Shown: positions 52,494 to 61,793 of the stretch, piece by piece
How the letters are laid out: each line of letters starts with the position of its first letter
Position numbering within the stretch: the stretch's first letter is position 1
Translations under genes and position numbers: made by a program
Assembly: GCA_963700895.1 (NCBI GenBank)
Contig: CAVOZI010000007.1
Span: 32,251 to 96,250, forward strand
Length of the DNA stretch: 64,000 bases
DNA from: Anderseniella sp963700895
Lineage (GTDB): Bacteria; Pseudomonadota; Alphaproteobacteria; Rhizobiales; Aestuariivirgaceae
Direction: 5' to 3'
Notes under the pieces: model-generated
The model's database searches: none
Told to the model about the DNA's origin: nothing
The model's input: only the letters and a program-made list of their open reading frames with translations

Positions 52494-54011
52494 ATGTCAA
52501 AATCTACCCGCCGAAATTTTTTGATGACAACCGCAGCCGCAGCCTCTGTTGCTGGCTTGCCGTTAGGTCGGAGCCTTGCACAGACACGGCGTCTGGACGA
52601 ACTGGTTGACGAAGATGCGACCGGACTGGCGGAGCGTCTACGCGCTCGTGAATTTACTCAAGCGGAATTGGTCGAGACGTTCATCCGCAGAATTGAAGTG
52701 ATGAATCCGGCCCTGAACTTCATGACGAACTCAGCATTCGACCGGGCCCGCTCTAAGGCCGACACGATCCCGCTTGACGCTCCCTTCGCCGGCGTTCCAA
52801 TCCTGATGAAGGACATGATCGACATTGGTGGTTTGCCCCGCACGGATGGGTCGCGGTTCATGTTAAAAAATGTTCCAGAGCGTAGCGTAGAGTATGTTGA
52901 AGCCGTCGAAGCTGCTGGGTTCAACATACTTGGCCAAACCAACGTGCCAGAGATGGCAAGTTTCATCATCACCAACAACGATGTCTTTGGGGCCACCAGA
53001 AACCCATGGAACCCGGACTACTCTGTTTTTTCTTCAAGTGGCGGATCGGCTGTCGCAGTTGCGGCTGGGGTTGTTCCGATGGCGCATGGAACAGACGGGG
53101 CAGGGTCTAATCGGCTTCCGCCTTCCGCAACCGGCATTTTCGGCATGAAGCCAAGTCGACGGCGGATGCGGTCTGGTGAAGCGGACGGTGGGCACGATGT
53201 GGCAAAGACGAACCAAATGCTTAGCCGCACTGTCCGTGACAGCGCGCTTGCGTTTTCTCTAACGGAATCCTCGTCAGGTGATCCATTCCCACCAGTGGGA
53301 TACATCGCTGGGCCGTCTGACCAACGCCTGAAGATTGGTCTGGTTGTCGATGACGGGAAGCTAATCTCGACGGATCCAGAGGTTGCCGAAGCGCAGCGCA
53401 AGGCGGCGTTACTACTGCAGAACCTTGGTCACGAGGTGGAGGAAACTCCCTGGCCCGTTGACGCGAATGAAATGGCTGACGCCTATGCAAAGTTCTTTGG
53501 CGGCAAGGTAGGTGCACTCAAGCAGGCGGTCGAGACAGCCTCAGGCAAACCACTCATGGAAGCGGGCCTGCTGACGCGGATGTTGGCTTCAAATATCGAG
53601 GTCTCAGCAGCCATTTCGCCCGAAAACATCGCAAAGGGCCGTGCTTTCCTTGATGGGTTGGTACCCTTGTTCGCCGATGTTTTCCAGCAATATGACGTCC
53701 TTCTTGCACCTGTCGCACCGGTGGTGGCGCCACCATTGTATGAGCATACCCCCGACGAGTTGTGGTCTGATGACATGTCTCAGTATGTTGCAGCACGTCT
53801 GAAATTCACCTCACCAATCAATTTCGCCGGGTGTCCGGCAATGTCTGTGCCGCTCAACTGGAGCCCAACGCTTGGACTTCCAATTGGGTCGCACTTCATC
53901 GCGACAGAGGGGCATGATCGGCTTCTATATGAATTGGCCTATGAACTTGAAGAAGCGCGCCCCTGGAGAAACATTTGGGCTCCGTTTTCATTGAAATACG
54001 TACCTGTCTAA
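52494..54011 (+). CDS. Exported amidase-signature (AS) family amidase
   Basis: Hydrolase of 505 residues with a twin-arginine-like signal (STRRNFLMTTAAAASVAGLP, ending LAQ). The Ser-cisSer-Lys triad is recognisable: Lys in PILMKDMIDIGG, cis-Ser in FSSSGGSAVAVAAG, nucleophile Ser in GTDGAGSNRLPPSATGIFG. The usual GGGS-I-R block is altered to GAGSNR, and the region around the first SSG is slightly divergent (VFSSSGG), but the catalytic residues stay. The substrate is unknown. Preceded by AGGAGAGAG. It is followed at 109 bases by another exported amide hydrolase. Confidence 0.85.
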   Translation: MSKSTRRNFLMTTAAAASVAGLPLGRSLAQTRRLDELVDEDATGLAERLRAREFTQAELVETFIRRIEVMNPALNFMTNSAFDRARSKADTIPLDAPFAGVPILMKDMIDIGGLPRTDGSRFMLKNVPERSVEYVEAVEAAGFNILGQTNVPEMASFIITNNDVFGATRNPWNPDYSVFSSSGGSAVAVAAGVVPMAHGTDGAGSNRLPPSATGIFGMKPSRRRMRSGEADGGHDVAKTNQMLSRTVRDSALAFSLTESSSGDPFPPVGYIAGPSDQRLKIGLVVDDGKLISTDPEVAEAQRKAALLLQNLGHEVEETPWPVDANEMADAYAKFFGGKVGALKQAVETASGKPLMEAGLLTRMLASNIEVSAAISPENIAKGRAFLDGLVPLFADVFQQYDVLLAPVAPVVAPPLYEHTPDELWSDDMSQYVAARLKFTSPINFAGCPAMSVPLNWSPTLGLPIGSHFIATEGHDRLLYELAYELEEARPWRNIWAPFSLKYVPV

Positions 54012-54119
54012 TCTTGCATCGCTTTGTTTCAGAAGCGGGCGTTCAGGTCGCCTATGCCAACGGTGGCATTATCCGCTCGATAACCTAAAAAATCGGACCA
54101 ATCTCGACAGGATAGACAA

Positions 54120-55226
54120 ATGAAATCGAATTCCGCTCTCTTTAAGATGACAAAGCTCCTCAATATAGCTCTGGTGATCGTAGCGCTTGGTGCCCACTCT
54201 GCATTCGCATGTACAGGCATCATCCTTCGGTCGACAGATGGTGCAACAGTGCCTGCGCGGACCATGGAGTTTGGGTTTGATGTTCGTTCAAATATCTTTG
54301 CGGTCCCAGCCGGAACATCAATAGAAACGCTTGGCTTGAACCCTGATGTGTCGGGTTTCAAATATAAGGCTAAATATGGATTTCTGGGCGCAAACGGATT
54401 GGACATGCCAATAGTTTTCGATGGCTTGAACACAGAAGGTTTGTACTTTGGTGCGTTCTACTTCGCCGGTGACGCGGTTTTCTCTGAGCTGACAGATGAA
54501 AATCGCGGTCGTGCGGTTTCATCTGAAGAAATGGGTAACTGGATACTCGGACAGTTCGCCACAGTTGCAGAAGTGAAAGCAGCACTGCCGTCTGTTGATG
54601 TCGTCGGTACCTACGTGGACGCAATCAAAGGTGTTGCGCCGTTCCACTATGCAGTGACAGACGCATCGGGCGCCTCAATTGTTATTGAATATTCCGAGAG
54701 CGGCCTGAATATTTTCGATAACACCGTAAATGCTGTCACAAACAACCCATCCTACGATTGGCACCTGACCAATCTCAGAAACTACATCGGGCTACAGAGT
54801 GAGAATCGCAAATCGATGACCATCGGGTCCGAAAGCTTCGCGCCATTCGGACAAGGTAGTGGCCTCTTGGGCCTGCCGGGCGATCATTCATCGCCATCTC
54901 GATTCGTACGTGCTGTCGCTTTCGCAAATACATCTCTCCCGTCTAAAGATGTGGACGACGCTATATTCAAAGCGTTCCACATCCTGAATGTTTTTGACAT
55001 CCCCAAGGGCTCAATTCGTGAGGGTGAAGGCAATAATATACACACTGACTACACACTCTGGACGTCAGCCGCAGATACTGCGAATGCGCGGTACTTCTAT
55101 AAAACCTACCTGTCTCAAGCCGTTGAGAGCATCGACGTAAAAAAAGCCGTGTCGTCGATTAGCCAACCCACAACCCTTATAATGGAGAGTGGTTTCAAAA
55201 TCCGGGACAGAACGGGTGAGTTTTGA
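54120..55226 (+). CDS. Exported choloylglycine-hydrolase-like (Ntn) amidohydrolase
   Basis: Linear amide C-N hydrolase of 368 residues. The signal peptide (LLNIALVIVALGAHSAFA) would be cut just before Cys31, making that cysteine the free N-terminal nucleophile (CTGIILRSTDGATVPARTME). Arg and Asp partners lie in the PARTMEFGFD segment, and the conserved Asn in AVTNNPSYDWHLTNL. Periplasmic members include penicillin V acylases and acyl-homoserine-lactone acylases besides bile-salt hydrolases. The gene is clearly AT-richer than the core genome, pointing to transfer. Confidence 0.88.
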   Translation: MKSNSALFKMTKLLNIALVIVALGAHSAFACTGIILRSTDGATVPARTMEFGFDVRSNIFAVPAGTSIETLGLNPDVSGFKYKAKYGFLGANGLDMPIVFDGLNTEGLYFGAFYFAGDAVFSELTDENRGRAVSSEEMGNWILGQFATVAEVKAALPSVDVVGTYVDAIKGVAPFHYAVTDASGASIVIEYSESGLNIFDNTVNAVTNNPSYDWHLTNLRNYIGLQSENRKSMTIGSESFAPFGQGSGLLGLPGDHSSPSRFVRAVAFANTSLPSKDVDDAIFKAFHILNVFDIPKGSIREGEGNNIHTDYTLWTSAADTANARYFYKTYLSQAVESIDVKKAVSSISQPTTLIMESGFKIRDRTGEF

Positions 55227-55680
55227 TAGCAGTGGTTGGCCAGTTTCTTTTTGCGGCGGCCTTCGTTGTGACCTACCCGCACTGAGTGATCCGGGTTGAA
55301 TATTGGTGCACAGTGAAGTGTCGATCCGTGGGGATGATGTCACCCGGCAGTGGTCGGCAACCAAGGCACTGTATGGCCCTACCTGGTGAGCTACTTCATC
55401 TTTGAGTTTGCGTTGCTTCCGGTATATGCGCTGTGGTCGTCTGGTGCAAAGCAGCTGAGAGACGGGGCTTGAGTATACCGTACTGACGCTTCCCCCGGCA
55501 TTACCGCACTTGCTGCTGGAACAGAGGATCTATATGTCTCAGTTGGGTCAGAACCGGCCGGTTTCCGTGCGCGCTCAAAAAGTCTGAAGTACCCCTAATA
55601 GCGGACCTTCTCGGTACTCCAGTGGGATGTCTGAAATGTGCCACTTGCAGACGATCAACCTGAATTGGTGCGACTTCAAT
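55227..55680. other. Gene-free region with decayed membrane-protein fragments and repeat
   Basis: No intact gene. Two pieces read like membrane helices in different frames: VVGQFLFAAAFVVTYPH near 55230-55283 and YLVSYFIFEFALLPVYALWS near 55375-55472, the latter ending in a stop. They look like the ends of a decayed gene. At about 55600-55650 a copy of the dispersed repeat (AATGTGCCACTTGCAGACG) occurs. Confidence 0.4.
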
Positions 55681-56781
55681 TCAGAAGACATCGGGCGGCT
55701 TGGCTCCTGGGCCCCAGGTTTCAGGATGCGCCAAGCCTACTGACGACCAGGCCTCTTGCAGAACCCGGGATTCGGCGCATGTTGTTCGGGGAAGATTGTC
55801 TACGATCTCCAACCACGGCACCTTGCTTTCGAGCCCGCTGTGTATCGCTGGAGCATGATCATCCGGCTTATCCAGGCTGCCGGTAAATATAACCAGATAG
55901 GCGGTCGGGCGGGGACGCACTAGTCGATAGGTCAAGCTCGATCCACAGTCTGGGCAAAAGCCGCGTTCTGCTATCGGGGAAGAAGCAAAATGGCTTGGCC
56001 GTTTAGACGTGAATTGAACTGCTGACGCTGAAAATGCTGTCCAGACGCTCATCGCTGATCCAGTAAACTTCTGGCAGATCCGACAGTGGCAATATCCGGT
56101 GCTGATGGGCGGTTGATTTATCTCGAAGCGAACAGCACCGCAAAGGCAACCGCCACGGATCGGTTCTTGCGCTATCTTGTCCTCATCAAAATCAAACAAG
56201 CCCGCTGCGCCGGACTTTTTGCTGCCTGTCTTGTAGATTCGAACGGGAGCGTCAGTGTCTTTTAGCTTCTGAAAGCCACAATCCTCCAGCTCGATGTCGA
56301 TCTTCCCGCGGATCTGCGCCATGGCTTCACCTGAAATTGCCAAACCACCAGGCTCGGCTGCAGATTGAAGCCGTGCTGCGATGTTGACGCCATCACCTAA
56401 CAGGTCGTCTCCTTGGACGACGACATCACCGACCGAAACCCCGATGCGCAGCTTTAGTGGCTCGCCGTTTTCAGACTTATGCGCATCGACGGCAAGAGCT
56501 TTCTGAATGCCTATGGCACAATTGACTGCTTCAATCGTGCTGGAAAACTCAGCCAGCACTCCATCGCCGAGCGACTTGAATACCCGCCCTCGACGGGCCT
56601 CGATCTGCATCCTGACAACGTCCGAAAAGAGTCGATCGAGCCGGGCAAGAGTTCCTTCTTCATCCTTAGCCACGAGGCCGGCAAAGCCAACCACATCTGC
56701 GGCCAGGATCGCAGCAAGCTTGCGCTTCAACGATTCTGAAGAGGTCGTCGATAGGCCGTGAGAACTCGCCTCATCATTCAT
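55681..56781 (-). CDS. Class III cyclase fused to a GFA/CENP-V zinc domain
   Basis: Protein of 366 residues joining two domains. Residues 17-190 are a class III cyclase: metal Asp in LAADVVGFAGLV and GDGVLAEFSS, Asn/Arg in GDGVNIAARLQ. After a linker ending KKSGAAGLFDFDEDKIAQ comes a GFA domain (from about 210) with zinc ligands in GGCLCGAVRF, GYCHCRICQKFTG and FCPDCGSSL. GFA domains bind zinc and are often linked to glutathione or formaldehyde chemistry. Both halves keep their key residues. A remnant of a near-identical cyclase start lies at 50403 on the other strand. Confidence 0.88.
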   Translation of the reverse strand: MNDEASSHGLSTTSSESLKRKLAAILAADVVGFAGLVAKDEEGTLARLDRLFSDVVRMQIEARRGRVFKSLGDGVLAEFSSTIEAVNCAIGIQKALAVDAHKSENGEPLKLRIGVSVGDVVVQGDDLLGDGVNIAARLQSAAEPGGLAISGEAMAQIRGKIDIELEDCGFQKLKDTDAPVRIYKTGSKKSGAAGLFDFDEDKIAQEPIRGGCLCGAVRFEINQPPISTGYCHCRICQKFTGSAMSVWTAFSASAVQFTSKRPSHFASSPIAERGFCPDCGSSLTYRLVRPRPTAYLVIFTGSLDKPDDHAPAIHSGLESKVPWLEIVDNLPRTTCAESRVLQEAWSSVGLAHPETWGPGAKPPDVF

Positions 56782-56792
56782 CTGGTCATCGC

Positions 56793-57251
56793 TTACTTGT
56801 CCGGAACAATGTCGCAGACGAGGGCTGTGGCTGGTTTATCTCCACGATTGAAGAACCAGTGCGTCGTTTCCTCATCCTCAAGGATGGCGGCACTGTCCGC
56901 AGCCTTGAAGCCTGCTTCGCCCGATGGGCGGCCTTCGACCCATTCCCCGTCAATCACCTTGACGAGACCGGGACGTTTTTCGTGGCTGTGCTTGGCGATC
57001 TGACCCCCAGGTTCGATGGTAATGGCACGAAGCTGCATCTTGTGGCCTTCCAACCCAAGCGTAGCCTTCATGGACGCGCTATCTATGACCCCGAGAGCTT
57101 CTACTGACAGGCCCTTATGCTCGGTTGGCGCAGGTGCTGCTGCAATTGCCGAATGCCCGGCGACGGCGAGCAATCCAGCACCACACGTGGTGCCTGCAAC
57201 GAAGGCTGCAGCGATGACAAAGCGCTTCGATTGGAGCAGATGAAACATCAT
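56793..57251 (-). CDS. Exported cupin-domain protein
   Basis: Protein of 152 residues with a hydrophobic leader (FVIAAAFVAGTTCGAGLLAV) and a single cupin: the first motif region GGQIAKHSHEKRPGLVKVID carries the metal His-x-His and Glu, and the second is WFFNRGDKPATALV. It may be anchored rather than cleaved. Start at 57251 follows GAGGAGGGTCCC; longer frame to 57290 unlikely. It is divergent from a LysR-type regulator, its probable controller. Confidence 0.85.
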   Translation of the reverse strand: MMFHLLQSKRFVIAAAFVAGTTCGAGLLAVAGHSAIAAAPAPTEHKGLSVEALGVIDSASMKATLGLEGHKMQLRAITIEPGGQIAKHSHEKRPGLVKVIDGEWVEGRPSGEAGFKAADSAAILEDEETTHWFFNRGDKPATALVCDIVPDK

Positions 57252-57332
57252 GGGACCCTCCTCGGTTGCTACAATAGTCTCGATCAACATGTTAGAGTTC
57301 TGGAATAGGGAGACTCAAACGAAGGTATTTCA

Positions 57333-58262
57333 TTGGCTGTTGAAAGAAATTCATCCGGTCCGAGAAGGGCCATTCCGCCGCTGCCTGCGTTGCGCGCGTT
57401 CGAGGCAGCGGCACGACGGTTGAGTTTCAGCGAGGCAGCGCAAGACCTCTGCCTCACTCCCTCTGCCATCAGCCACCAGGTGAAGTCGTTAGAGGAAATG
57501 CTGGGCACCGTTCTGTTCGAACGGCTGCCGCACGGCCTCAAGCTCACCGATGTAGGGCAGTCCTATCTTCAGGATCTGACACCAATCCTGGATGCATTGG
57601 ATGCGAGTACCCGCCGGATTACGCGTGGCACAACCGCAGGGCGGCTGCGGGTATTGTCCACGCCAGGCTTCGCTGCGCGTTGGCTAATACCGCGGCTGCA
57701 CCGGTTCGCATATCGTGATCAGATTGATGTCTCGGTATCACAAGGAGCACCTTGCATCGACTTCTCGCGCAACAATGCAGATGTGGTCATTCACTGGGGT
57801 GAAACTCCGGTAGACGGAGTGCGGGTAGAGCCGATGATGCAATCAGGACGTTACCCGGTTGCCGATGCCCAGCTGGTAGAGCGCGAAAGCCTGGAGACAC
57901 CTGGAGACTTACTTGCGTCAACCTTGTTGCATGACGAGGTTGACGACGGTTGGGAGGATTGGTTCATCGAGGCTGGCGTAAAGCCCAATGGCTTGCCAAG
58001 GGGGCCAAGACTTGCTCACTGCGAACTGACGTTGACAGCGGCAGAACAGCAGCAAGGCATAGCGCTTGCGTACGACGCCATGGCTCGCAACACCCTTGAA
58101 GAAGGCAAGCTTGTACGACTGTTTGATATCGAAACCCCAGCACGAACGATCTATTCCTTAGCGCATGCGGAAAGCCGCCGACTCTGTCTGGACATCAACC
58201 GATTCAGGACATGGCTATTTGAGGAAGTCGAGGCTCAGGGGCTGCTTAGCGCCAACTCCTAA
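57333..58262 (+). CDS. LysR-family regulator, GcvA-like
   Basis: Transcription factor of 309 residues. Helix-turn-helix PALRAFEAAARRLSFSEAAQ then LTPSAISHQVKSLEEMLGT matches the GcvA/AmpR subgroup, and the C-terminal effector domain includes RLRVLSTPGFAARWLIPRL. It starts with TTG at 57333 (LAVERNSSGP) or an in-frame downstream codon. It faces the cupin gene across 81 bases, where an operator is expected. Confidence 0.88.
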   Translation: MAVERNSSGPRRAIPPLPALRAFEAAARRLSFSEAAQDLCLTPSAISHQVKSLEEMLGTVLFERLPHGLKLTDVGQSYLQDLTPILDALDASTRRITRGTTAGRLRVLSTPGFAARWLIPRLHRFAYRDQIDVSVSQGAPCIDFSRNNADVVIHWGETPVDGVRVEPMMQSGRYPVADAQLVERESLETPGDLLASTLLHDEVDDGWEDWFIEAGVKPNGLPRGPRLAHCELTLTAAEQQQGIALAYDAMARNTLEEGKLVRLFDIETPARTIYSLAHAESRRLCLDINRFRTWLFEEVEAQGLLSANS

Positions 58263-58608
58263 GCCTGCGCAAAGGCTCTTGCCAGTTAGTTGCTGCGCCA
58301 GGAGCGTTACGTCGGCAATGACCATTGTGGGTCACAAGCGGCTGGTTTTAACCTTCGCAGAGAGCGTCTGCTGTTGCTTCAATAACGGACTATCTGGCCG
58401 AGCGCCTAAACCGACTGCTTAGTGCCAATTTCTGCCATTCTCAGCCTCTGAACAACTGGCGCGTGCCAGCAAGATTGACACACACTGTCAGGGACGGCGG
58501 CAAGCATCTGAGCACGTTCTGCGCTGCCCGCCATGACCACCTGCGACTGGTCGGGATTGTACATCTGGAAGCGCCAGTTGTAGTGGTGACAGCATCTTTA
58601 GTTGGCGA
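58263..58608. other. Gene-free region
   Basis: No convincing gene. GACCATTGTGGGTCACAAGCGG at about 58319 and AATAACGGACTATCTGGCCGAGC resemble degenerate copies of the same dispersed repeat class seen near 50800. On the minus strand 58430-58590 there is a short open stretch (FQMYNPDQSQVVMAG) that may be a relic but is not identifiable. Confidence 0.35.
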
Positions 58609-60093
58609 TTAATTGACCAGCTTCACGTCGTCCAGCTTGAACGACTTATCGTAAAACGCGTCCTTCGGCCCGTAGAAGCGGAACATCGCGTACGGAGCCT
58701 TCCCGGAGGTCGGAATCCAGTTGGTCTCCAGTCCTTTCGGCGCCTTTGGCCCGAAATAGAGCGTGACGCCGCCATCGACGTTCTTTGTCATCTTGTTGAT
58801 GTCGCGCGACGACAGGCCTGGCAGCATCTGAGGCGAATAGATGAACGCCCAGGTATCCCGGTCATAGATGGTTAGAGACCAGAACTGTTTGACAGGCACG
58901 TCCTTTGGTACGGTCAAGCTGTAGGTCTTGCCCGCCTCGAAAAGGTCCCCGTTTTCATCGCGCATGGTTGCTATGTACATGGTCGCCGGCTTGGCAGCGA
59001 CTTTGGCGGGGAAATAGATTGCCGTGAACCAGGGACGCACCGCGCGCATGTCGTAGTCGACCAGATACGGATTCGCGGTCTCCCACCTGAAGCTGTTGTT
59101 TGCATCGGCAAAGAAGATGTCGCGCCATTTGCGATCGTCCCACCACGCCTCGCCAGGTAGTTCAGCCGCGAAGGTTTCCTGCATATAGTGATAGGCGTCG
59201 ACCACAGCCTTGCGGAAGATCACCTTGGTCTTGTCGTCCGGCTTGTAGGGCTTGCCGGCCTCTATTCCGATGGTCTTCAACATTCCCATCATGACCATGT
59301 CGCGAGGAATGGAGGGCTCGATGCTGATCACCTCGTGCAAGTCTTCAAACCAGCGCTCATCAAACCGCGCAAGAGTCGGCCATTGAGTCTTCAGAGGATC
59401 TATGAATTTCGTGGGCTTCGGGTTTGGGAGTTCAGATAGATAGTATATTTTCATTGCCTTGCCCAAAGCCTCAGCGTCCGCCGGGCTGCCTGCGGGCGTT
59501 GGAATCGACCGAATGGCCATATCGGGCCTGAAGCTAGGGCTCTTCACTTCGGTGTATCCGGCGGGCACTTCGCCTGCATAGCCGGGTGGTGTCAGCAGGA
59601 GCTTGGCGCCCTTGCCTTTATCGACGCCAATAGGCCCGATATCGACGAAGGTCTGGTACCAGTGATCCGCGATCTGGCCGAACATTGCTGCCTTGTCATT
59701 GGCCGGGGGTATCTCAAGCACAACCGGCCCCTTTCGCAGGTCGGTCATCGCGAGCACATAGGGCGACACATTATTTGGCGTGAGCGCTTCGAACAGTGGC
59801 GTCGCGCCTGCCGACATGGACAATATGACGTTCTCGTCGCCGCCAATTGCCAGCGTGCCACGGCGCAGGCCCAGCTTGTTGACCATCGGCACCGACCACA
59901 GTACCGCCTCGAAGGCGCGCTGGTACAGAACTTGATCCTTGAACGTTTCGAAGTTCTTGAACGAGGCGCTGGTTCCCGCCGGCGGCTTGCCGCCAATAGG
60001 TTCGGTGGGCAAGTCCGCTACCAGGGCGTGAGCCGTCAGATTGGCGGACATCAACCCAATGAATACGAGCGCAGTCAACAATTTCTGTTTCAC
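58609..60093 (-). CDS. Exported DUF1254/DUF1214 protein, copy 3 of 3
   Basis: Protein of about 494 residues. Signal peptide LLTALVFIGLMSANLTAHA, then a DUF1254 domain (VLWSVPMVNKLGLRRGTLAI, LLLTPPGYAGEVPAGY) and a C-terminal DUF1214 domain (TYSLTVPKDVPVKQFWSLTI, VTLYFGPKAPKGLETNWIPT). Start GTG at 60093 behind AAGGAGGCTAAT. It is the most divergent of three tandem paralogues, with a different N-terminal half. The family is widespread and periplasmic, without an agreed function. Confidence 0.85.
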   Translation of the reverse strand: MKQKLLTALVFIGLMSANLTAHALVADLPTEPIGGKPPAGTSASFKNFETFKDQVLYQRAFEAVLWSVPMVNKLGLRRGTLAIGGDENVILSMSAGATPLFEALTPNNVSPYVLAMTDLRKGPVVLEIPPANDKAAMFGQIADHWYQTFVDIGPIGVDKGKGAKLLLTPPGYAGEVPAGYTEVKSPSFRPDMAIRSIPTPAGSPADAEALGKAMKIYYLSELPNPKPTKFIDPLKTQWPTLARFDERWFEDLHEVISIEPSIPRDMVMMGMLKTIGIEAGKPYKPDDKTKVIFRKAVVDAYHYMQETFAAELPGEAWWDDRKWRDIFFADANNSFRWETANPYLVDYDMRAVRPWFTAIYFPAKVAAKPATMYIATMRDENGDLFEAGKTYSLTVPKDVPVKQFWSLTIYDRDTWAFIYSPQMLPGLSSRDINKMTKNVDGGVTLYFGPKAPKGLETNWIPTSGKAPYAMFRFYGPKDAFYDKSFKLDDVKLVN

Positions 60094-60169
60094 ATTAGCC
60101 TCCTTCAATTTTTTTCGAGCGCTAGTGGAGATTGGATACTCATTCATCCCTTCCCAATTAATGTCTAGT

Positions 60170-61708
60170 TTATCTGACCAGTTCGATCTCGCCGGGCCGC
60201 CAGGTCTGGTCGATCCAGGGCTGCTCCGGGCCATACATCCTCAGGCCGATCCACCAGCTCTTGCCGGGAATGGTCTGCAACCAGTTGCCTTCCTGTCCCT
60301 TGGGCGGTTTGGGCGCGAAGTAAATGTCATAGGAGCCGTCGGCGTTCTTCTTGAGCCCTTCGGTCTGGCTGCCCAACGTTGGAAACGGCTGGTCAGTCTG
60401 CAGTTGCGAGCGGGTCTGTGTGTCGTACATTGTCACAGCCCAGAAATCCTTGACTGGCGGATCGGGCGGCAAATGAAGCCTGTAGGTTTTCGACCCGTCC
60501 AGAGGCTGCATTTCGGCATCCAGCATCGCAAGACCGTAGTCCGATCCCTTACCGGGCACGGTCACCGCCATAGCAGGGGAGACGACGATGTAACCGAAGT
60601 GGAAGAGAATGCGCGCATCGAGATTGTAAGCGCCATTCTTCTCGAAGGCGGTGTCCTTGCTGGCATAGGCCATCACCCAGGCGCTGTTCCCCCCATAGAG
60701 CATATTGCCCGGATCACGGGGAAAGTAGCTGATCGTGCGCGCAGCTGCATTGCCAATAGCAGCTGCATCGGCGAGCACCTTCTGCATCCGCGCATCGGGG
60801 GAGAAAGGCTTGCCCTTTTCGATGCCGATGGCGGCCATCATGCCCTTGGCCTCCGGGCCTAAATAGTCGTCCGGCTCCTCCTGGATTAGCTTATGCAGCT
60901 TTTCGAAGAAGCTGACGTCATTGGGGAGGATGGTGTTCATCTTCTTACCCGAGACGTTAATGAATTCCGTGGCCGGCGGATTGTCAGCCCGGGAAAGCGG
61001 ATAGATCCGCATATGGTCACGGATATTGGCGGAAGCAGCCGGTATTGCCTTGTCGAGCGGCAGGCTCTTGTCGAGATAACCGCGCGTGAACACCCAGACG
61101 CCATTGGTTTTGGAGGGCACGGCGAAATAACGGTCCGGCACATCGCCCTCGTATCCAGGGGGAAGCACGAGAAATTTGCCGCCCTTGCCCTTGTCGGGGC
61201 CAGCGACACCCAGATCCGTCATGTACCGGAATGCCATGTCGTCGAGGACGCCAAGCATCCCGGGCGGAAGGTCGATGACCGTTGGACCGTCCTTTGCAAG
61301 ATCAAGAAAACCGACCGCGTACATGGTCGAGGTGTTTCCGGTCAGCAGCAGCGACGTGGAATCCATCAGGTTATCCCAGATGGCGATCTTGTTGCTCGCA
61401 TCCGCGCCGATGGCCGCCTGCCCCTCCCGCAGGGTATACATGGACATGGCTGGGATGGAATTGAGGAATACATTCACCGCGCGCGAACGATCGAGATAGT
61501 CGTAGACGGTCTCGACCGACGCGGCGTCCGGTACGCCGTCAAAATATTTTAGTGTGCCAATAGACGTCTCCACCTCGGCCGGCGCGGTGATGGACGCAGG
61601 AATCTCGGTGGTCATATTCATCTTCGGCGCATCTGCAAGGGCTGCAGGCGCCAGACTGATCGCCGCCATTGCGGCCAATGCCATGGTGGAAAGTGATTGC
61701 AGCTTCAT
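60170..61708 (-). CDS. Exported DUF1254/DUF1214 protein, copy 2 of 3
   Basis: Protein of about 512 residues. Signal peptide MKLQSLSTMALAAMAAISLA ending ALADA; DUF1254 with GTLKYFDGVPDAASVETVYD and KFLVLPPGYEGDVPDRYF; DUF1214 with YRLHLPPDPPVKDFWAVTMY and YDIYFAPKPPKGQEGNWLQT. It is closely similar to copy 1 along its length (both have APKM.MTT, SLGTL/IGTLKYFDGVP and PDARMQ). Start at 61708 behind GGAGAATGAC. An 85-base gap separates it from copy 1. Confidence 0.87.
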   Translation of the reverse strand: MKLQSLSTMALAAMAAISLAPAALADAPKMNMTTEIPASITAPAEVETSIGTLKYFDGVPDAASVETVYDYLDRSRAVNVFLNSIPAMSMYTLREGQAAIGADASNKIAIWDNLMDSTSLLLTGNTSTMYAVGFLDLAKDGPTVIDLPPGMLGVLDDMAFRYMTDLGVAGPDKGKGGKFLVLPPGYEGDVPDRYFAVPSKTNGVWVFTRGYLDKSLPLDKAIPAASANIRDHMRIYPLSRADNPPATEFINVSGKKMNTILPNDVSFFEKLHKLIQEEPDDYLGPEAKGMMAAIGIEKGKPFSPDARMQKVLADAAAIGNAAARTISYFPRDPGNMLYGGNSAWVMAYASKDTAFEKNGAYNLDARILFHFGYIVVSPAMAVTVPGKGSDYGLAMLDAEMQPLDGSKTYRLHLPPDPPVKDFWAVTMYDTQTRSQLQTDQPFPTLGSQTEGLKKNADGSYDIYFAPKPPKGQEGNWLQTIPGKSWWIGLRMYGPEQPWIDQTWRPGEIELVR

Positions 61709-61793
61709 GTCATTCTCCATTCTCGCTTGTTTGTTATTTGCCATGCGATGCGGGGGCAACACCCCCGCATCTGCGTAGTCGCCACGATCCGGG

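Noticed and set aside
58430..58590. Possible transposase start on the minus strand (YNPDQS)
   Set aside because: The likeness is limited to a few residues and the frame lacks a start, catalytic motif and terminal repeats.
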